Below are positions 55,212-63,748 of a DNA stretch of 64,000 nt, in pieces. A program made the position numbers and the translations under genes. Numbering within the stretch: the first letter of the stretch is position 1; the number at the start of each line of letters is the position of its first letter. This DNA comes from Actinomycetota bacterium (GTDB taxonomy: Bacteria; Actinomycetota; Acidimicrobiia; Acidimicrobiales; Ilumatobacteraceae). The notes below the pieces were generated by a model that worked only from the letters and a program-made list of their open reading frames with translations, had not been told where the DNA came from and searched no databases. The DNA lies in the NCBI GenBank assembly GCA_016870865.1, contig VGAC01000002.1, positions 108,462-172,461 of the forward strand. Reading direction: 5' to 3'.

Positions 55212-55280
55212 ATCTCCGCCCCCGCGTGGCGGTTCTGCGGGAGGCATCGCTGTTCTCGGGACCCGACTCGGGGGAATTTC

Positions 55281-56816
55281 TCAGGTCCTGGGGTAACGCG
55301 ATCCGTCGGGAAAGTTGCCGTAGAGCGGCCGATCACCGTTCGTCATCGAGTCCACGAGCAAGTCGCCACCGACGAACGCTCCCTTCCACGAGCCTCCGCG
55401 ACCGCCGAAGACTTCCTCCCGGTCACCGCGTGAACGTGGTTTGTTGACCCCGACCTTGAAGGCGAGAATCTCCTCGGTCATTCGCTCGGCGAAATCCATG
55501 TCGTCGGTCGCTACGGACGCCACGAGCGCGCCGTTTGAAACATTCATCGCACTGAGGAATTCAGCCTCGGTGTCGACCAACACGATGGAGTCGAGGGGAC
55601 CAAAGGGCTCCGCGTGGTGCAGCGACCAGGCGGAGGGCGGCGCGAGCACGCAGGCCGGGGCGGCGTAGGCCGAGGTGTCCTGCCCGGCGATGAATCGTCC
55701 GACGGACAAGTCGGCGTGGAGAAGCGGAATGCCTCCGGTGCTGATCGCCTCGTCGAATTGCGAGGCGAGGCTCTCTGCTTTTCGCTGTTGTATCACGGGA
55801 CCGAAATCGAGGTCGGGCAGAGCCTCGTCGTCGCTCTCCACGGCGCAGGGATGTCCGAATCGGAGTGACTCCACCGCGGGGAAATACACCGCCAGAAACT
55901 CGGGCAGCAGTCGACGCTGGACCACGTAGCGGGGATACGCAGTGCACCGTTGCTTGGCGTAGGCGAAACCCTTCTTCACGTGACCAGCCAGGTCTTCCCA
56001 CTGCGAGAAGTTCCACACACCCCAGGCATTGAGACCTTCCTGCTCCAACACGTGCCGTTTGCGCAGATCGGCGAGTCGCGTCGCAACCTTGCGTCCGTTG
56101 GTTCGACCGCCGACGAACACCAGGGCGCCGAGTTCGGGGGAACTGATCAGGGCCTCACTCAATTCGGAGCCGCTCCCCGAAACCAGGGTCACCGGGAGGC
56201 CGGCCCGCGCCATCATGGCGTGGGCCAGCGTGAGCGCGTGGAAACCTCCCTGGGTCGGTGTCTTGGCCACCACCGCGTTGCCGGCCAGGAGTTGCACCAA
56301 CTCCGCATGGACGAGGACGCTGAGCGGGTAGTTCCAGGATGCGATGTTCGAAACCGGTCCCTCGAGCGGCACACGACCGACAATCTGCCGCTCGATTTGA
56401 GTGAGATACCAGTCGACACCGTCGAGGCAGCGGTCGACGTCATCGCAGGCGAGCTTCCAGGGTTTGCCGATCTCCCACATCAACAGACCCGCGATCGTGT
56501 CGCGTTGCTCACGGAGCAGGGACGACGCCCGCTTCACGCGCGACATACGTTCGTCGAGCGCTACTTTCGACCACTCTTTGTCCTGTTTCACCGCAAGCGC
56601 CATCGCCTCCTGTGCCTCGGCTGCGCTGATCGCGGGCGCTCCTATGATCTGCGAGCCATCGACCGGAACCGTGTGCGGCCGCGAAACTCCTCCTGCGACC
56701 CACTCACCGCCGATCAGATTTCGCAAGGACTCCGCATCGAAGGCCTCGGACGCCGCTTGTCGGGCTTGGGCGTAGAAGTCGGACCACGCCGAACCTGGTT
56801 TGAGATGCAGTGCCAT
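55281..56816 (-). CDS. Aldehyde dehydrogenase superfamily protein
   Basis: 511 residues from ATG 56816. Rossmann/NAD motif SNIASWNYPLSV (Asn as oxyanion holder), Glu in LEQEGLNAWGVW, catalytic Cys291 in AKQRCTAYPRYVV, and the late EPFGPLDSIVLVD. The sequence departs from common ALDH families and I cannot name the substrate. It lies between the GNAT-AAA+ gene and the Zur-linked operon, and could be cotranscribed from the latter, although a 315-bp gap with a tRNA-like remnant intervenes. Confidence 0.85.
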   Translation of the reverse strand: MALHLKPGSAWSDFYAQARQAASEAFDAESLRNLIGGEWVAGGVSRPHTVPVDGSQIIGAPAISAAEAQEAMALAVKQDKEWSKVALDERMSRVKRASSLLREQRDTIAGLLMWEIGKPWKLACDDVDRCLDGVDWYLTQIERQIVGRVPLEGPVSNIASWNYPLSVLVHAELVQLLAGNAVVAKTPTQGGFHALTLAHAMMARAGLPVTLVSGSGSELSEALISSPELGALVFVGGRTNGRKVATRLADLRKRHVLEQEGLNAWGVWNFSQWEDLAGHVKKGFAYAKQRCTAYPRYVVQRRLLPEFLAVYFPAVESLRFGHPCAVESDDEALPDLDFGPVIQQRKAESLASQFDEAISTGGIPLLHADLSVGRFIAGQDTSAYAAPACVLAPPSAWSLHHAEPFGPLDSIVLVDTEAEFLSAMNVSNGALVASVATDDMDFAERMTEEILAFKVGVNKPRSRGDREEVFGGRGGSWKGAFVGGDLLVDSMTNGDRPLYGNFPDGSRYPRT

Positions 56817-56958
56817 CGGCAACACAGTAGGACGGCCGGGCCTGAGCCCGTGAATCTCAGCAGGGCCTTCCGTCCGACGAAACCATGGGCCTCGGCCCTC
56901 TGAAGCCCCGACGAGCAGCAAGGTGGTTCTGCCGATGAACAGTCCCCCGCGATTCTGT

Positions 56959-57038
56959 TGGCGCCCCCGGCGGGGATTGGACCTGCGACCACGGCTGGGC
57001 CGTGACCCACGTCTGTCCGATTGAACCCACCCGCGGGC
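56959..57038 (-). pseudogene. Degenerate tRNA-Arg(ACG)-like sequence
   Basis: Read on the minus strand, 80 nt ending in CCA fold approximately as a tRNA. Acceptor GCCCGCG pairs with CGGGGGC (one mismatch). The D-loop region TTCAATCGGACAGA matches tRNA-Arg(ACG). The anticodon loop TCACGGC carries ACG, and a T-arm GCAGG-TCCAATC-CCCGC follows. Position 33 is C not T, position 55 is C not T, and stem mismatches occur, so it is probably non-functional. It occupies the 56817-57131 gap, in which I see nothing else. Confidence 0.55.
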
Positions 57039-57131
57039 ACCCTCCATCCGCCCGGCCACAAGGCCGCGGGATCGAGAGCGCATCACACCCCGGGGGCGAC
57101 CCATCAAAGGACGTCACCGCCGGAGACTTCG

Positions 57132-57350
57132 CTACAAGCAGGAACGCGCGAACACGATGGCCTGTTCGACCACTTCCTGCGGCACGACCCGTCCCGGAGG
57201 AGACACAACCCTCGTGCGTGGATCGACCTGAAAATTTCCATGTCGGCTCTTCACCAAGACCTCACCATTGAGAAGAAGCACCAACTCGAAAGCGATTTGT
57301 CCATGACAGTCGACGATCGACGCCTTGGAGAGAAAATCGTCAAGATTCAC
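57132..57350 (-). CDS. 72-residue protein of unknown function, last gene of Zur-linked operon
   Basis: From GTG 57350, overlapping the ferredoxin stop by 11 nt, a 72-codon frame reads MNLDDFLSKASIVDCHG... with two amphipathic strands (ELVLLLNGEVLVKS), VDPRTRVVSPPGRVVPQ, and a helix VEQAIVFARSCL. Codon use and coupling look genuine. The Cys-His pair (DCHG) and the terminal Cys could be ligands. No family recognised. Confidence 0.6.
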   Translation of the reverse strand: MNLDDFLSKASIVDCHGQIAFELVLLLNGEVLVKSRHGNFQVDPRTRVVSPPGRVVPQEVVEQAIVFARSCL

Positions 57351-57744
57351 GGACCGGTATCCCTCGCAGGTTGCAGCGACCCTCCACCTCTTCAGATGCC
57401 GTCGACGGTGCGAAGCGGCGAACCTCGAGGGCCGGGGGGAGGTGCCCGAGGGCGCCCGCTCGCACGTACGCGCACAGAGCCTCGTGGGACGCATCATCCG
57501 CCAAGTCACCCAACCACACCCTGCCGCGTTCGGGTGTGCGCAGAACGACGACATTTGACTGACCACAGGCATCGAGGCACTTCACTCGGTGCAGGCTCCC
57601 CCCTGCCTCGATGGCCGCCTTTTGCAGTTCGAGTTCCTGTCGCTGGTGATCAAAGTCCGGGTGCTTCGTCTCCGTGCCGCAGCAACAATCACGACACAAA
57701 AGCACGGAGAAGCGGGTTGACCGCGTCGGTCGATCCTCGTGCAT
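57340..57744 (-). CDS. Thioredoxin-fold [2Fe-2S] ferredoxin
   Basis: 134 residues. Cysteines C17, C20-C22 (LLCRDCCCGTE) and C56/C60 (VKCLDACGQSNVVVL) fit the thioredoxin-like [2Fe-2S] ferredoxin family, in which C-x(n)-C and C-x3-C bind the cluster; the extra CCC run is notable and might bind Zn instead. ATG 57744 overlaps the WD40 stop (ATGA). Likely an electron or metal carrier for the COG0523/WD40 module. Confidence 0.85.
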   Translation of the reverse strand: MHEDRPTRSTRFSVLLCRDCCCGTETKHPDFDHQRQELELQKAAIEAGGSLHRVKCLDACGQSNVVVLRTPERGRVWLGDLADDASHEALCAYVRAGALGHLPPALEVRRFAPSTASEEVEGRCNLRGIPVRES

Positions 57745-58784
57745 CAGGACCCTTTCTCGCTTTTTTCCTCGAACGTCAACGAGACAACCTCACCGTTGGA
57801 CGTCCCGCAGATCATCCGAGGTGATGTCGGCGACCACACCATCGTGCTCAGCACGTGACGAGTCTGATGACTGTGAAGCATCGAATTCCCGCTCTTTGCG
57901 GGGCGCCACAGACAAACCGAGCCGTCGGTGGCAACCGACCCGAGAATCGTGTGATCCGTCGGCGAGTAGCCGAGTCCGGTGATCCGTTCAGAGTGGCCAA
58001 GCATGCCGATCGGCTTGCTTCCCTTGGGTCCTCTACCCGAGAAATCCCACTCGGAGATTTCGTTCATTGCGGCATTGGCCAAACGTTGGGAGTTGTGACT
58101 CCAGGCGATGAGCAGCACCTTGGTGGAGAAACCGGTCATCTGCAGTTCCGAGCCGTCGGCCACCTTCCAGACATGCAGAGATGCATCCTGATTACCCGTT
58201 ACCACCCATTTACCGTCGGGCGACGCGGCGACAGCCAGCGGCGCCCCTTTCCAGCGGAAGGTTTTGACCGGCTTCGCAGACCCCTGGAGCATTGTGACGC
58301 CCCCGTAATGACCGGCGAAGAGACGACGACCGTCCTTGCTCCAAGTCACGCACTCGACCGTTGCCGGTAATTCCTCGTGCTGCACCGTCTTCATTCCGTT
58401 CGCAAGAAGACGCACGACGTGTCGTCCAATGCCGGCAGCCACCTCGTCGCCACTCGTCCTCCAGGCCAGGTCCGTGGCCCAACCTTTGTGCCGGGCCTCG
58501 GCCACCATTGACCCGGACCGGTCCCAGATTCTCAGGGCTCCATCGATTCCACAGCTCGCCAAGAGTTGCCCCGAAGGGCTCCACTTCGCGCGCACAACAT
58601 CACCGTCGTGCGCTTCGATGATCCGGGACTCGTCGCCGGCACCCGCAATACAGACATGGCCGGACACTGATCCCGCAACGGTGTGTCGGCCATCGGGTGA
58701 CACGTCGACATCGGATACGTAGTCGGGAAGGACCGCCAACACCTGCTCGGTCGCCGAGATCGGTGTCGTCAGCGAATCAGACAC
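57744..58784 (-). CDS. Cytosolic WD40 beta-propeller protein
   Basis: 346 residues, about seven WD-like blades: GALRIWDRSG, SLHVWKVADG, EISEWDFSG, SVCLWRPAKSG, with the usual SPDG turns. No signal peptide, so it acts in the cytosol, unlike the exported AztD zinc chaperone propellers. GTG 58784 overlaps the COG0523 gene by 16 nt. Propellers are scaffolds; between a metallochaperone GTPase and a ferredoxin it may dock the client enzyme. Confidence 0.88.
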   Translation of the reverse strand: MSDSLTTPISATEQVLAVLPDYVSDVDVSPDGRHTVAGSVSGHVCIAGAGDESRIIEAHDGDVVRAKWSPSGQLLASCGIDGALRIWDRSGSMVAEARHKGWATDLAWRTSGDEVAAGIGRHVVRLLANGMKTVQHEELPATVECVTWSKDGRRLFAGHYGGVTMLQGSAKPVKTFRWKGAPLAVAASPDGKWVVTGNQDASLHVWKVADGSELQMTGFSTKVLLIAWSHNSQRLANAAMNEISEWDFSGRGPKGSKPIGMLGHSERITGLGYSPTDHTILGSVATDGSVCLWRPAKSGNSMLHSHQTRHVLSTMVWSPTSPRMICGTSNGEVVSLTFEEKSEKGS

Positions 58785-59758
58785 TGACGGAATCTCTGCG
58801 TGATCTCATCGCGATCAAGATTGCGGCCGATAAAGATCATCTTGTTCACGCGATCCTCGCCCTCGCCCCAGGCCCGATCGGGCTGGCCGTCAAAGAGCAT
58901 GTGAACACCCTGGAAAACGAAACGGTTGTCGGAGCCCGCCACATTCAGGATTCCCTTCATTCGGAAGATGTCGACTCCCTTTTCACCGAGGAGCCACCCC
59001 AACCAGTTGTTGATCTTGGCCACATCGACCTGTCCCGTCTCTTCGATGCCCACTGAGGTGATCGACTGATCATGGAGGTGTTCCGAATCCTCGAGGAACG
59101 TCGGCTCCACTTCGAGGACACGTTGGAGATCGAAGGCCCCGACGTTCAGCACCCAATCAAGGTCGACCTTGCTCATGTGGGTGCGAACAACGGAAGCCGA
59201 AGCGTTGATTGTCCGCAGATGCCCCTCGATCTCGACAAGCTCCTCCTCCGTGACCAGATCGGTCTTGTTGACAAGAATGCGATCCGCAAAAGCAATCTGC
59301 TCGAGTGCCTCGTTTTCCACCCCCTCTGCCTTTTCTTCGAAGAGGTGCAGAGACAGATGTTTGGCATCGACAACGGTGACAATCGCGTCGAGACGCAACT
59401 GAGCACGTATCTCGTCGTCAACGAAGAACGTCTGGGCTACGGGCGCCGGATCCGCGAGTCCGGTGGTCTCGACGAGGATGTAGTCGAACTTGTCTCGACG
59501 CTTCATGAGCGTGCCGAGGATGCGGATGAGATCGCCGCGCACGGTACAGCAAATGCAGCCGTTGTTCATCTCGAAAATTTCTTCCTCTGCGTCGATGATC
59601 AACGCGTCATCGACGCCCACCTCACCGAACTCATTCTCGATGACCGCAATTCGCTTCCCGTGCTGCTCGTTGAGGATGTAGTTGACCAGCGTGGTCTTTC
59701 CGCTTCCCAAAAAGCCGGTCACAACAGTGACGGGCACCTTGTTGTCTGTCAACGACAC
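58769..59758 (-). CDS. COG0523 (CobW/ZigA-like) GTPase metallochaperone
   Basis: 329 residues from GTG 59758. G1 GFLGSGKTTL, the metal motif CICC in NNGCICCTVRGDL, ETTGLADPAPV, G4 VNKTDLV and a CobW C-terminal domain. No His-rich loop. The family delivers Zn (or Co, Fe) to client proteins at low metal. The start lies 32 bp from a Zur-type palindrome shared with znuACB, which favours zinc. First gene of a four-gene coupled operon. Confidence 0.92.
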   Translation of the reverse strand: MSLTDNKVPVTVVTGFLGSGKTTLVNYILNEQHGKRIAVIENEFGEVGVDDALIIDAEEEIFEMNNGCICCTVRGDLIRILGTLMKRRDKFDYILVETTGLADPAPVAQTFFVDDEIRAQLRLDAIVTVVDAKHLSLHLFEEKAEGVENEALEQIAFADRILVNKTDLVTEEELVEIEGHLRTINASASVVRTHMSKVDLDWVLNVGAFDLQRVLEVEPTFLEDSEHLHDQSITSVGIEETGQVDVAKINNWLGWLLGEKGVDIFRMKGILNVAGSDNRFVFQGVHMLFDGQPDRAWGEGEDRVNKMIFIGRNLDRDEITQRFRQCLIR

Positions 59759-59789
59759 GAGGACCTCCAGATGACGACCACCGGTAGTT

Positions 59790-59804
59790 TGAGAATGATT
59801 CTCA
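59790..59804. promoter_or_regulatory. Zur/Fur-family operator
   Basis: TGAGAATGATTCTCA is a perfect 7-1-7 palindrome matching the TGAnAATnATTnTCA-type box bound by actinobacterial Zur. It lies in the 68-bp gap between the divergent COG0523 and znuA starts, so one site can repress both operons when zinc is sufficient. No zur gene is in the window. Confidence 0.85.
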
Positions 59805-59826
59805 TTTGCATGATAGGGTACAAGCC

Positions 59827-60798
59827 GTGAAACCGCGATCCAAGTTCCCCCTCATCGTTCTTTCCTTCGTCGGCGCTGTTGTGCTCGCCTCCTGCTCGGG
59901 TTCCGACGACTCGTCCCCGGGTGGTGCCGCAACGGTCGAAGGCGCAAAACTCTCTGTCGCCGCGGCCTTCTACCCGATCGAGGAAATCGTCCGTGCCGTG
60001 GCTGGCGGATCGGTCGACGTGCTGGGCCTCACCCCACCCGGCGACGGTGCCCACGATCTCGAATTGACCGCCAGCCAGGTGACGAGTCTGGAGGCAGCCG
60101 ACATCGTCTTCTACATCGGTGATGGGTTCCAGCCCGGGGTCGAAAAGGTCCTGTCCTCGCTGCCGTCATCAATCGTGCAGGTGGATCTGCTGGAGGGCCT
60201 CACCGTCCTGGATGTCGTCGCCCAGTTGGAGGGCACTGAGGGTGAAACCGACGGAGAAGTCCTCGCCTCGGGCAAGGATCCCCATGTCTGGCTCGATCCG
60301 GCAAACATGGCGAAGATGACGCGCTCGGTTGCGTCCGTTCTCTCGTCGACCGAGGGGCTCGACACCGAGGCGATCGCCGCTGCGGCCGATGCCTACGTGG
60401 CCCAGCTCGAGACGCTCGGGGCCGAGTTCGATGCCGGCCTCGCCAACTGCCAGAGCCGTGTTTTGGTCACGTCGCACCGTGCGTTCGAATACCTCGCCCA
60501 GCGGGCCGATCTTCAACAGGTAGCGATTGCGGGTGTGAACCCCGAAGAAGAACCGTCTGCCAAGTCCCTCCAGGCGATCGCCGAATTCGCGGCCGCCAAC
60601 AGCGTTTCGACGATCTTCTTCGAGACCCTGTTGCCCGCCGACCTGGCGAACACCATCGCAGAAGAGATCGGGGCCACGAGCGACCTCCTCGACCCGATTG
60701 AGGGTTTCAGCCAAGAAGACCTTGATGCCGGAGCCTCATACATCGTGGCGCAGCGCTCCAATTTGGAGCGGCTGCGTCAAGGGTTGAAGTGCTCCTGA
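59827..60798 (+). CDS. znuA: Zinc ABC transporter substrate-binding lipoprotein
   Basis: 323 residues from GTG 59827. Signal peptide with lipobox LASCSG; cluster A-I fold with three metal His: GAHDLELTASQV, DPHVWLDPANM and SHRAFEYLAQ, plus the late FFETLLPADLANTIAEE. The loop before the second His is acidic (EGTEGETDGE) rather than His-rich. Zinc is favoured over Mn because of the Zur box and COG0523 neighbour. Confidence 0.92.
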   Translation: MKPRSKFPLIVLSFVGAVVLASCSGSDDSSPGGAATVEGAKLSVAAAFYPIEEIVRAVAGGSVDVLGLTPPGDGAHDLELTASQVTSLEAADIVFYIGDGFQPGVEKVLSSLPSSIVQVDLLEGLTVLDVVAQLEGTEGETDGEVLASGKDPHVWLDPANMAKMTRSVASVLSSTEGLDTEAIAAAADAYVAQLETLGAEFDAGLANCQSRVLVTSHRAFEYLAQRADLQQVAIAGVNPEEEPSAKSLQAIAEFAAANSVSTIFFETLLPADLANTIAEEIGATSDLLDPIEGFSQEDLDAGASYIVAQRSNLERLRQGLKCS

Positions 60799-61529
60799 AT
60801 GATGCGGCCTTGAATTCCCCTTCGGGACCCGTTCTTTCCGTCGCTCGCCTCAGCGTCTCGTACGGCTCGATTCGTGCCTTGGATGACATCAATTTCGACA
60901 TCGGAGTGGGTGAGGTGGTCGCACTCATCGGCGCCAATGGCGCGGGTAAGTCGAGCCTATTGAAAGCTCTCGCGGGCCAGATTCGACACACCGGTGATGT
61001 CGTCATTGGCGGCCGTAACTGTCACCATCTCGATCGTCACGTCGTTGGTTACATCCCGCAGGTCTCGTCGGCCGACCACTCGTTTCCCATCCGGGTCCGC
61101 GATGTCGTCCTGAGCGGTCGCCGCCGTTTCGGTCGGTTGGGCTTTAGACCCGGCCATACTGACATCGCGGCCGTCGAATCCTGTCTCGAGCAGGTTGGCC
61201 TGGCGGACCTCGCCGACCGGCCGCTGTCGAACTTGTCCGGAGGTCAACAGCAGCGGGTCATGTTGGCCCGTGCCCTGGCTCAGGAGACGGACATTTTGCT
61301 CCTCGATGAGGCTGCATCCGGCGTCGATGAGCGGCGTGCCGATGCCCTGATCGACACATTCGACATGTTGGCTGATCGTGGAAAGTCGGTGCTGATCTCC
61401 AGCCACAACGTTGCCTTCGTCAAGCGGCGCTTCAAACGTTGTATCGGAATCAACACCTCTCTTCTCACCGATGGAAATCCGAGTGAGGTTCTGGATGCGG
61501 ACACGCTCACAAGTCTGTTGAGCAAATGA
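60789..61529 (+). CDS. znuC: Zinc ABC transporter ATP-binding protein
   Basis: 246 residues from GTG 60789, overlapping znuA by 10 nt. Walker A GANGAGKSS, Q-loop GYIPQVSS, signature LSGGQQQRVMLARAL, Walker B ILLLDEAASGVD (DEA where DEP is usual) and H-loop ISSHNV. Confidence 0.93.
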   Translation: MLLNDAALNSPSGPVLSVARLSVSYGSIRALDDINFDIGVGEVVALIGANGAGKSSLLKALAGQIRHTGDVVIGGRNCHHLDRHVVGYIPQVSSADHSFPIRVRDVVLSGRRRFGRLGFRPGHTDIAAVESCLEQVGLADLADRPLSNLSGGQQQRVMLARALAQETDILLLDEAASGVDERRADALIDTFDMLADRGKSVLISSHNVAFVKRRFKRCIGINTSLLTDGNPSEVLDADTLTSLLSK

Positions 61530-62377
61530 TTGATTTCTTCCTAGACCCGTTTTCTTCGAGCTTTTCGCAACGCGGTGCTTTGGTCTGCCTCCTCGTCGCG
61601 GTCTTGGCTCCTTCAATCGGGGTCTGGATCATCCACCGTCAGCTCTCCTACATGGCCGATGCGATGTCTCATTCGACCCTTGTTGGAGTCGCCCTGTCTT
61701 TCGCTTTGTTCGGACGAGGAGCGATTCTGATCGGTGCGCTCGCCGCCGGACTGACGGTCACCCTGATCATCGCCTACTTCACCCAAAAGTCGGCGTTGCC
61801 CCGTGATGCTGTCATCGCCGTCGTCGCCTCGGGCTTCTTCGCGTGCGGGATCATCGCCTTGAGCCGCGTCGATACCAACATCTCTCTCAATCATTTGCTA
61901 TTTGGTCAACTACTCACGGTCACCGCGAGCGACCTGAGAATCATCATGGTTCTGGTCGTCATCGTGCTCCTATACGTCACGAGCAACTTTCGGGATTTGA
62001 CCTTCGTCACCCTTGATCCGTTGCACGCCCGGCAAGTGGGCATTGCAGTCGCGCGTCAGACCAGTGTGATACTTATCCTCATCGCGATGAGCGTCGTGGT
62101 CTGCATCAGCGCGATTGGCATCGTGCTCACCGTCTCGTTGTTGATCGGACCAGCACTTTCCGCTCGACTCGTCACCTCGACAATCGCGCAACAAGTACTG
62201 GCCGGCACCGGACTGGCACTGTTCCAGGTGTTCACCGGTTTCGTGGTGTCATATCATCTCGATGTCGCCCCCGGGCCCACCATCGCCGTCCTCGGCACGG
62301 CAATGTTCTTGCTCATCTATCTGGTCGCCTCGCTCGTGCGCACCGACCTACGCATCACCCGTCAAGCTCATCACTAG
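61526..62377 (+). CDS. znuB: Zinc ABC transporter permease
   Basis: 283 residues, eight or nine membrane helices of the ABC-3 family: LSYMADAMSHSTLVGVAL near the start, LNHLLFGQLL, and LLIGPALSARLV. It overlaps znuC by 4 nt (ATGA). Last gene of the operon. Confidence 0.93.
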   Translation: MIDFFLDPFSSSFSQRGALVCLLVAVLAPSIGVWIIHRQLSYMADAMSHSTLVGVALSFALFGRGAILIGALAAGLTVTLIIAYFTQKSALPRDAVIAVVASGFFACGIIALSRVDTNISLNHLLFGQLLTVTASDLRIIMVLVVIVLLYVTSNFRDLTFVTLDPLHARQVGIAVARQTSVILILIAMSVVVCISAIGIVLTVSLLIGPALSARLVTSTIAQQVLAGTGLALFQVFTGFVVSYHLDVAPGPTIAVLGTAMFLLIYLVASLVRTDLRITRQAHH

Positions 62378-62473
62378 ACAGGTTCCCGCAAAGACATCCG
62401 AGGGCGTGGGGCCCTCCGCGGCCGCCAGGCACCATGACTGCGGAGCAGAGAACCGCATTCCACGTTCTCGGCT

Positions 62474-62493
62474 GGGGTTGCCCCTTTGTTTTT
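62474..62493 (+). terminator. Weak candidate terminator after znuB
   Basis: GGGG-TTG-CCCC followed by TTTGTTTTT about 95 bp after the znuB stop. The stem is only 4 bp but the T run is good. Confidence 0.35.
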
Positions 62494-62507
62494 ACCTGTT
62501 CCGCCGC

Positions 62508-62547
62508 TGGCGCCCCCGGTAGGAATCGAACCTACGACCTGCGGTTT
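62508..62547 (-). other. 3' end of a tRNA-Arg gene (integration-site scar)
   Basis: On the minus strand the sequence ends in CCA, preceded by acceptor strand CGGGGGC + G, an intact T-arm (GTAGG-TTCGATT-CCTAC), variable loop AGGTC and the 3' anticodon stem ACCGC. Upstream of the anticodon loop all tRNA similarity stops: no D-arm or 5' acceptor. A clean break at this place is typical of att sites made by tyrosine integrases. Confidence 0.75.
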
Positions 62548-63082
62548 GGGAATACCTTGCGTTGAAACAACGCGAAACGTGACGCAACACAAATCCAGAA
62601 AAATAAAGCAATCGGTACACCCCGACACCTCCTGGAGAGAAGGCACACGGCACGGGATGTTCACCAGATGTTCCCCGATCAACTATCTGAAGCATCTTGA
62701 GTCTCGCCATCGTGGACAAGTTTCAAGATGTCGGAGATCGATGAAGCAGGCAGGCTCTGTCGAGCCCACGATTCTGTCCAGCCGTCAAATCGACGGCGAA
62801 TCAGAAGCCCACTACCCCAACCTCACCTACTTGCCCGCATGCTCAGTGGGTTCGCGGGTAGTCCTAGGCGATCAGTCCTGCGTCCCCACTATTGGCCGCT
62901 CAACCCGCCGTACCAAATCCTTACTAACACTCCGCGTTGGTTCTGGTGAGGTCTGCATAGACGAGATTGGCGTTGGTGAGGCACGACTGCCGATGGGCCC
63001 ACCACCCGCAGGTCTTGCTGAACGAGCCGCCAAAGTGATGGCGAATCTCGTCGCCGCACGACAAGCAGCGCGCTGACGATCC
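62548..63082. other. Weakly coding region beside the tRNA scar, 535 bp
   Basis: No convincing gene. A hairpin (GCGTTG-AAA-CAACGC, about 62559-62573) lies just beyond the tRNA break. One plus frame ending at 63076 has a helix-like end (LAERAAKVMANLVAARQAAR) but its first part is tRNA antisense; at most it holds the end of a broken gene. Base composition is less GC-rich than the neighbours. Confidence 0.4.
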
Positions 63083-63709
63083 CTAGTCGGCGAAGAAGAG
63101 TGCGCCGAGCATCACCATGGTGGCATCGGTCCATTGTTCGAGTTCGTCGGCCGGCAGATCGTTGTCGAAGGCAACGATGAGGCGTCCGAAGGTGAGTGCA
63201 GAGATGAAGTTGGCGAGCATGCGAGACGAATAGTTCTGCCTTGCAAATCCGCGAACTCGTGCCAGGTCGAGACTGCGAGCGAGATCCTTCATCATCTCGC
63301 CGTGCAGTAGCGTCACCTTGGCTCGCAACTCGGGTCGCGCAATCGTTCCCGACAACACTGCTGCACGATGCAAACGTTCGGTGGTTCGTCGTAGGTCGGC
63401 TACGTAACGCGTGAGTTGTCGAAAGCGCTCCATGACTTCCTTGCGTGACTGCGAGGTGCGAACGATTTCGTCGATGACGCCGATGGTCTCTCGGTAATGA
63501 CGCTCGTAGAGCACCATCAGCCCTGCAGCCACCAAGCCGTCACGACCGCCGTACTTGCCGTAGAGGGAGCTCTTGGAGACACCCGTTGCGCGCTGCAAGT
63601 CCTCGATGCGCAGTCCGCTCTCGCCGTGGGTAGCGAGGAGGTTGGCCGTCAATGCTTCGATTGCCGCAAAGTCAGGAGTCGTGCGCGGGCGACGTTTTTG
63701 TTGAGGCAC
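63083..63709 (-). CDS. TetR family transcriptional regulator
   Basis: 208 residues. N-terminal HTH (RIEDLQRATGVSKSSLYGKYGGRDGLV in parts: DLQRATGV, KSSLYGKYG) and a helical ligand domain (TERLHRAAVLSGTIARPELRAKV). Divergent from the partial exported protein at the right edge, which it may control. Confidence 0.9.
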   Translation of the reverse strand: MPQQKRRPRTTPDFAAIEALTANLLATHGESGLRIEDLQRATGVSKSSLYGKYGGRDGLVAAGLMVLYERHYRETIGVIDEIVRTSQSRKEVMERFRQLTRYVADLRRTTERLHRAAVLSGTIARPELRAKVTLLHGEMMKDLARSLDLARVRGFARQNYSSRMLANFISALTFGRLIVAFDNDLPADELEQWTDATMVMLGALFFAD

Positions 63710-63748
63710 CGGGTCTCAGCCTATGGAATCGGGCTTCTGCCGATGAAA

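Noticed and set aside
57021..57824. 267-codon plus-strand frame over the ferredoxin gene
   Set aside because: Antisense to coupled minus-strand genes with clear motifs.
57744..58784. WD40 protein as an AztD-type exported zinc chaperone
   Set aside because: It has no signal peptide and overlaps a cytosolic GTPase gene, so a cytosolic role is more likely.
62486..63076. 196-codon plus-strand frame
   Set aside because: Its first part (VGIEPTTCGL) is the well-known false translation of the antisense of a tRNA 3' end; the rest lacks family features.
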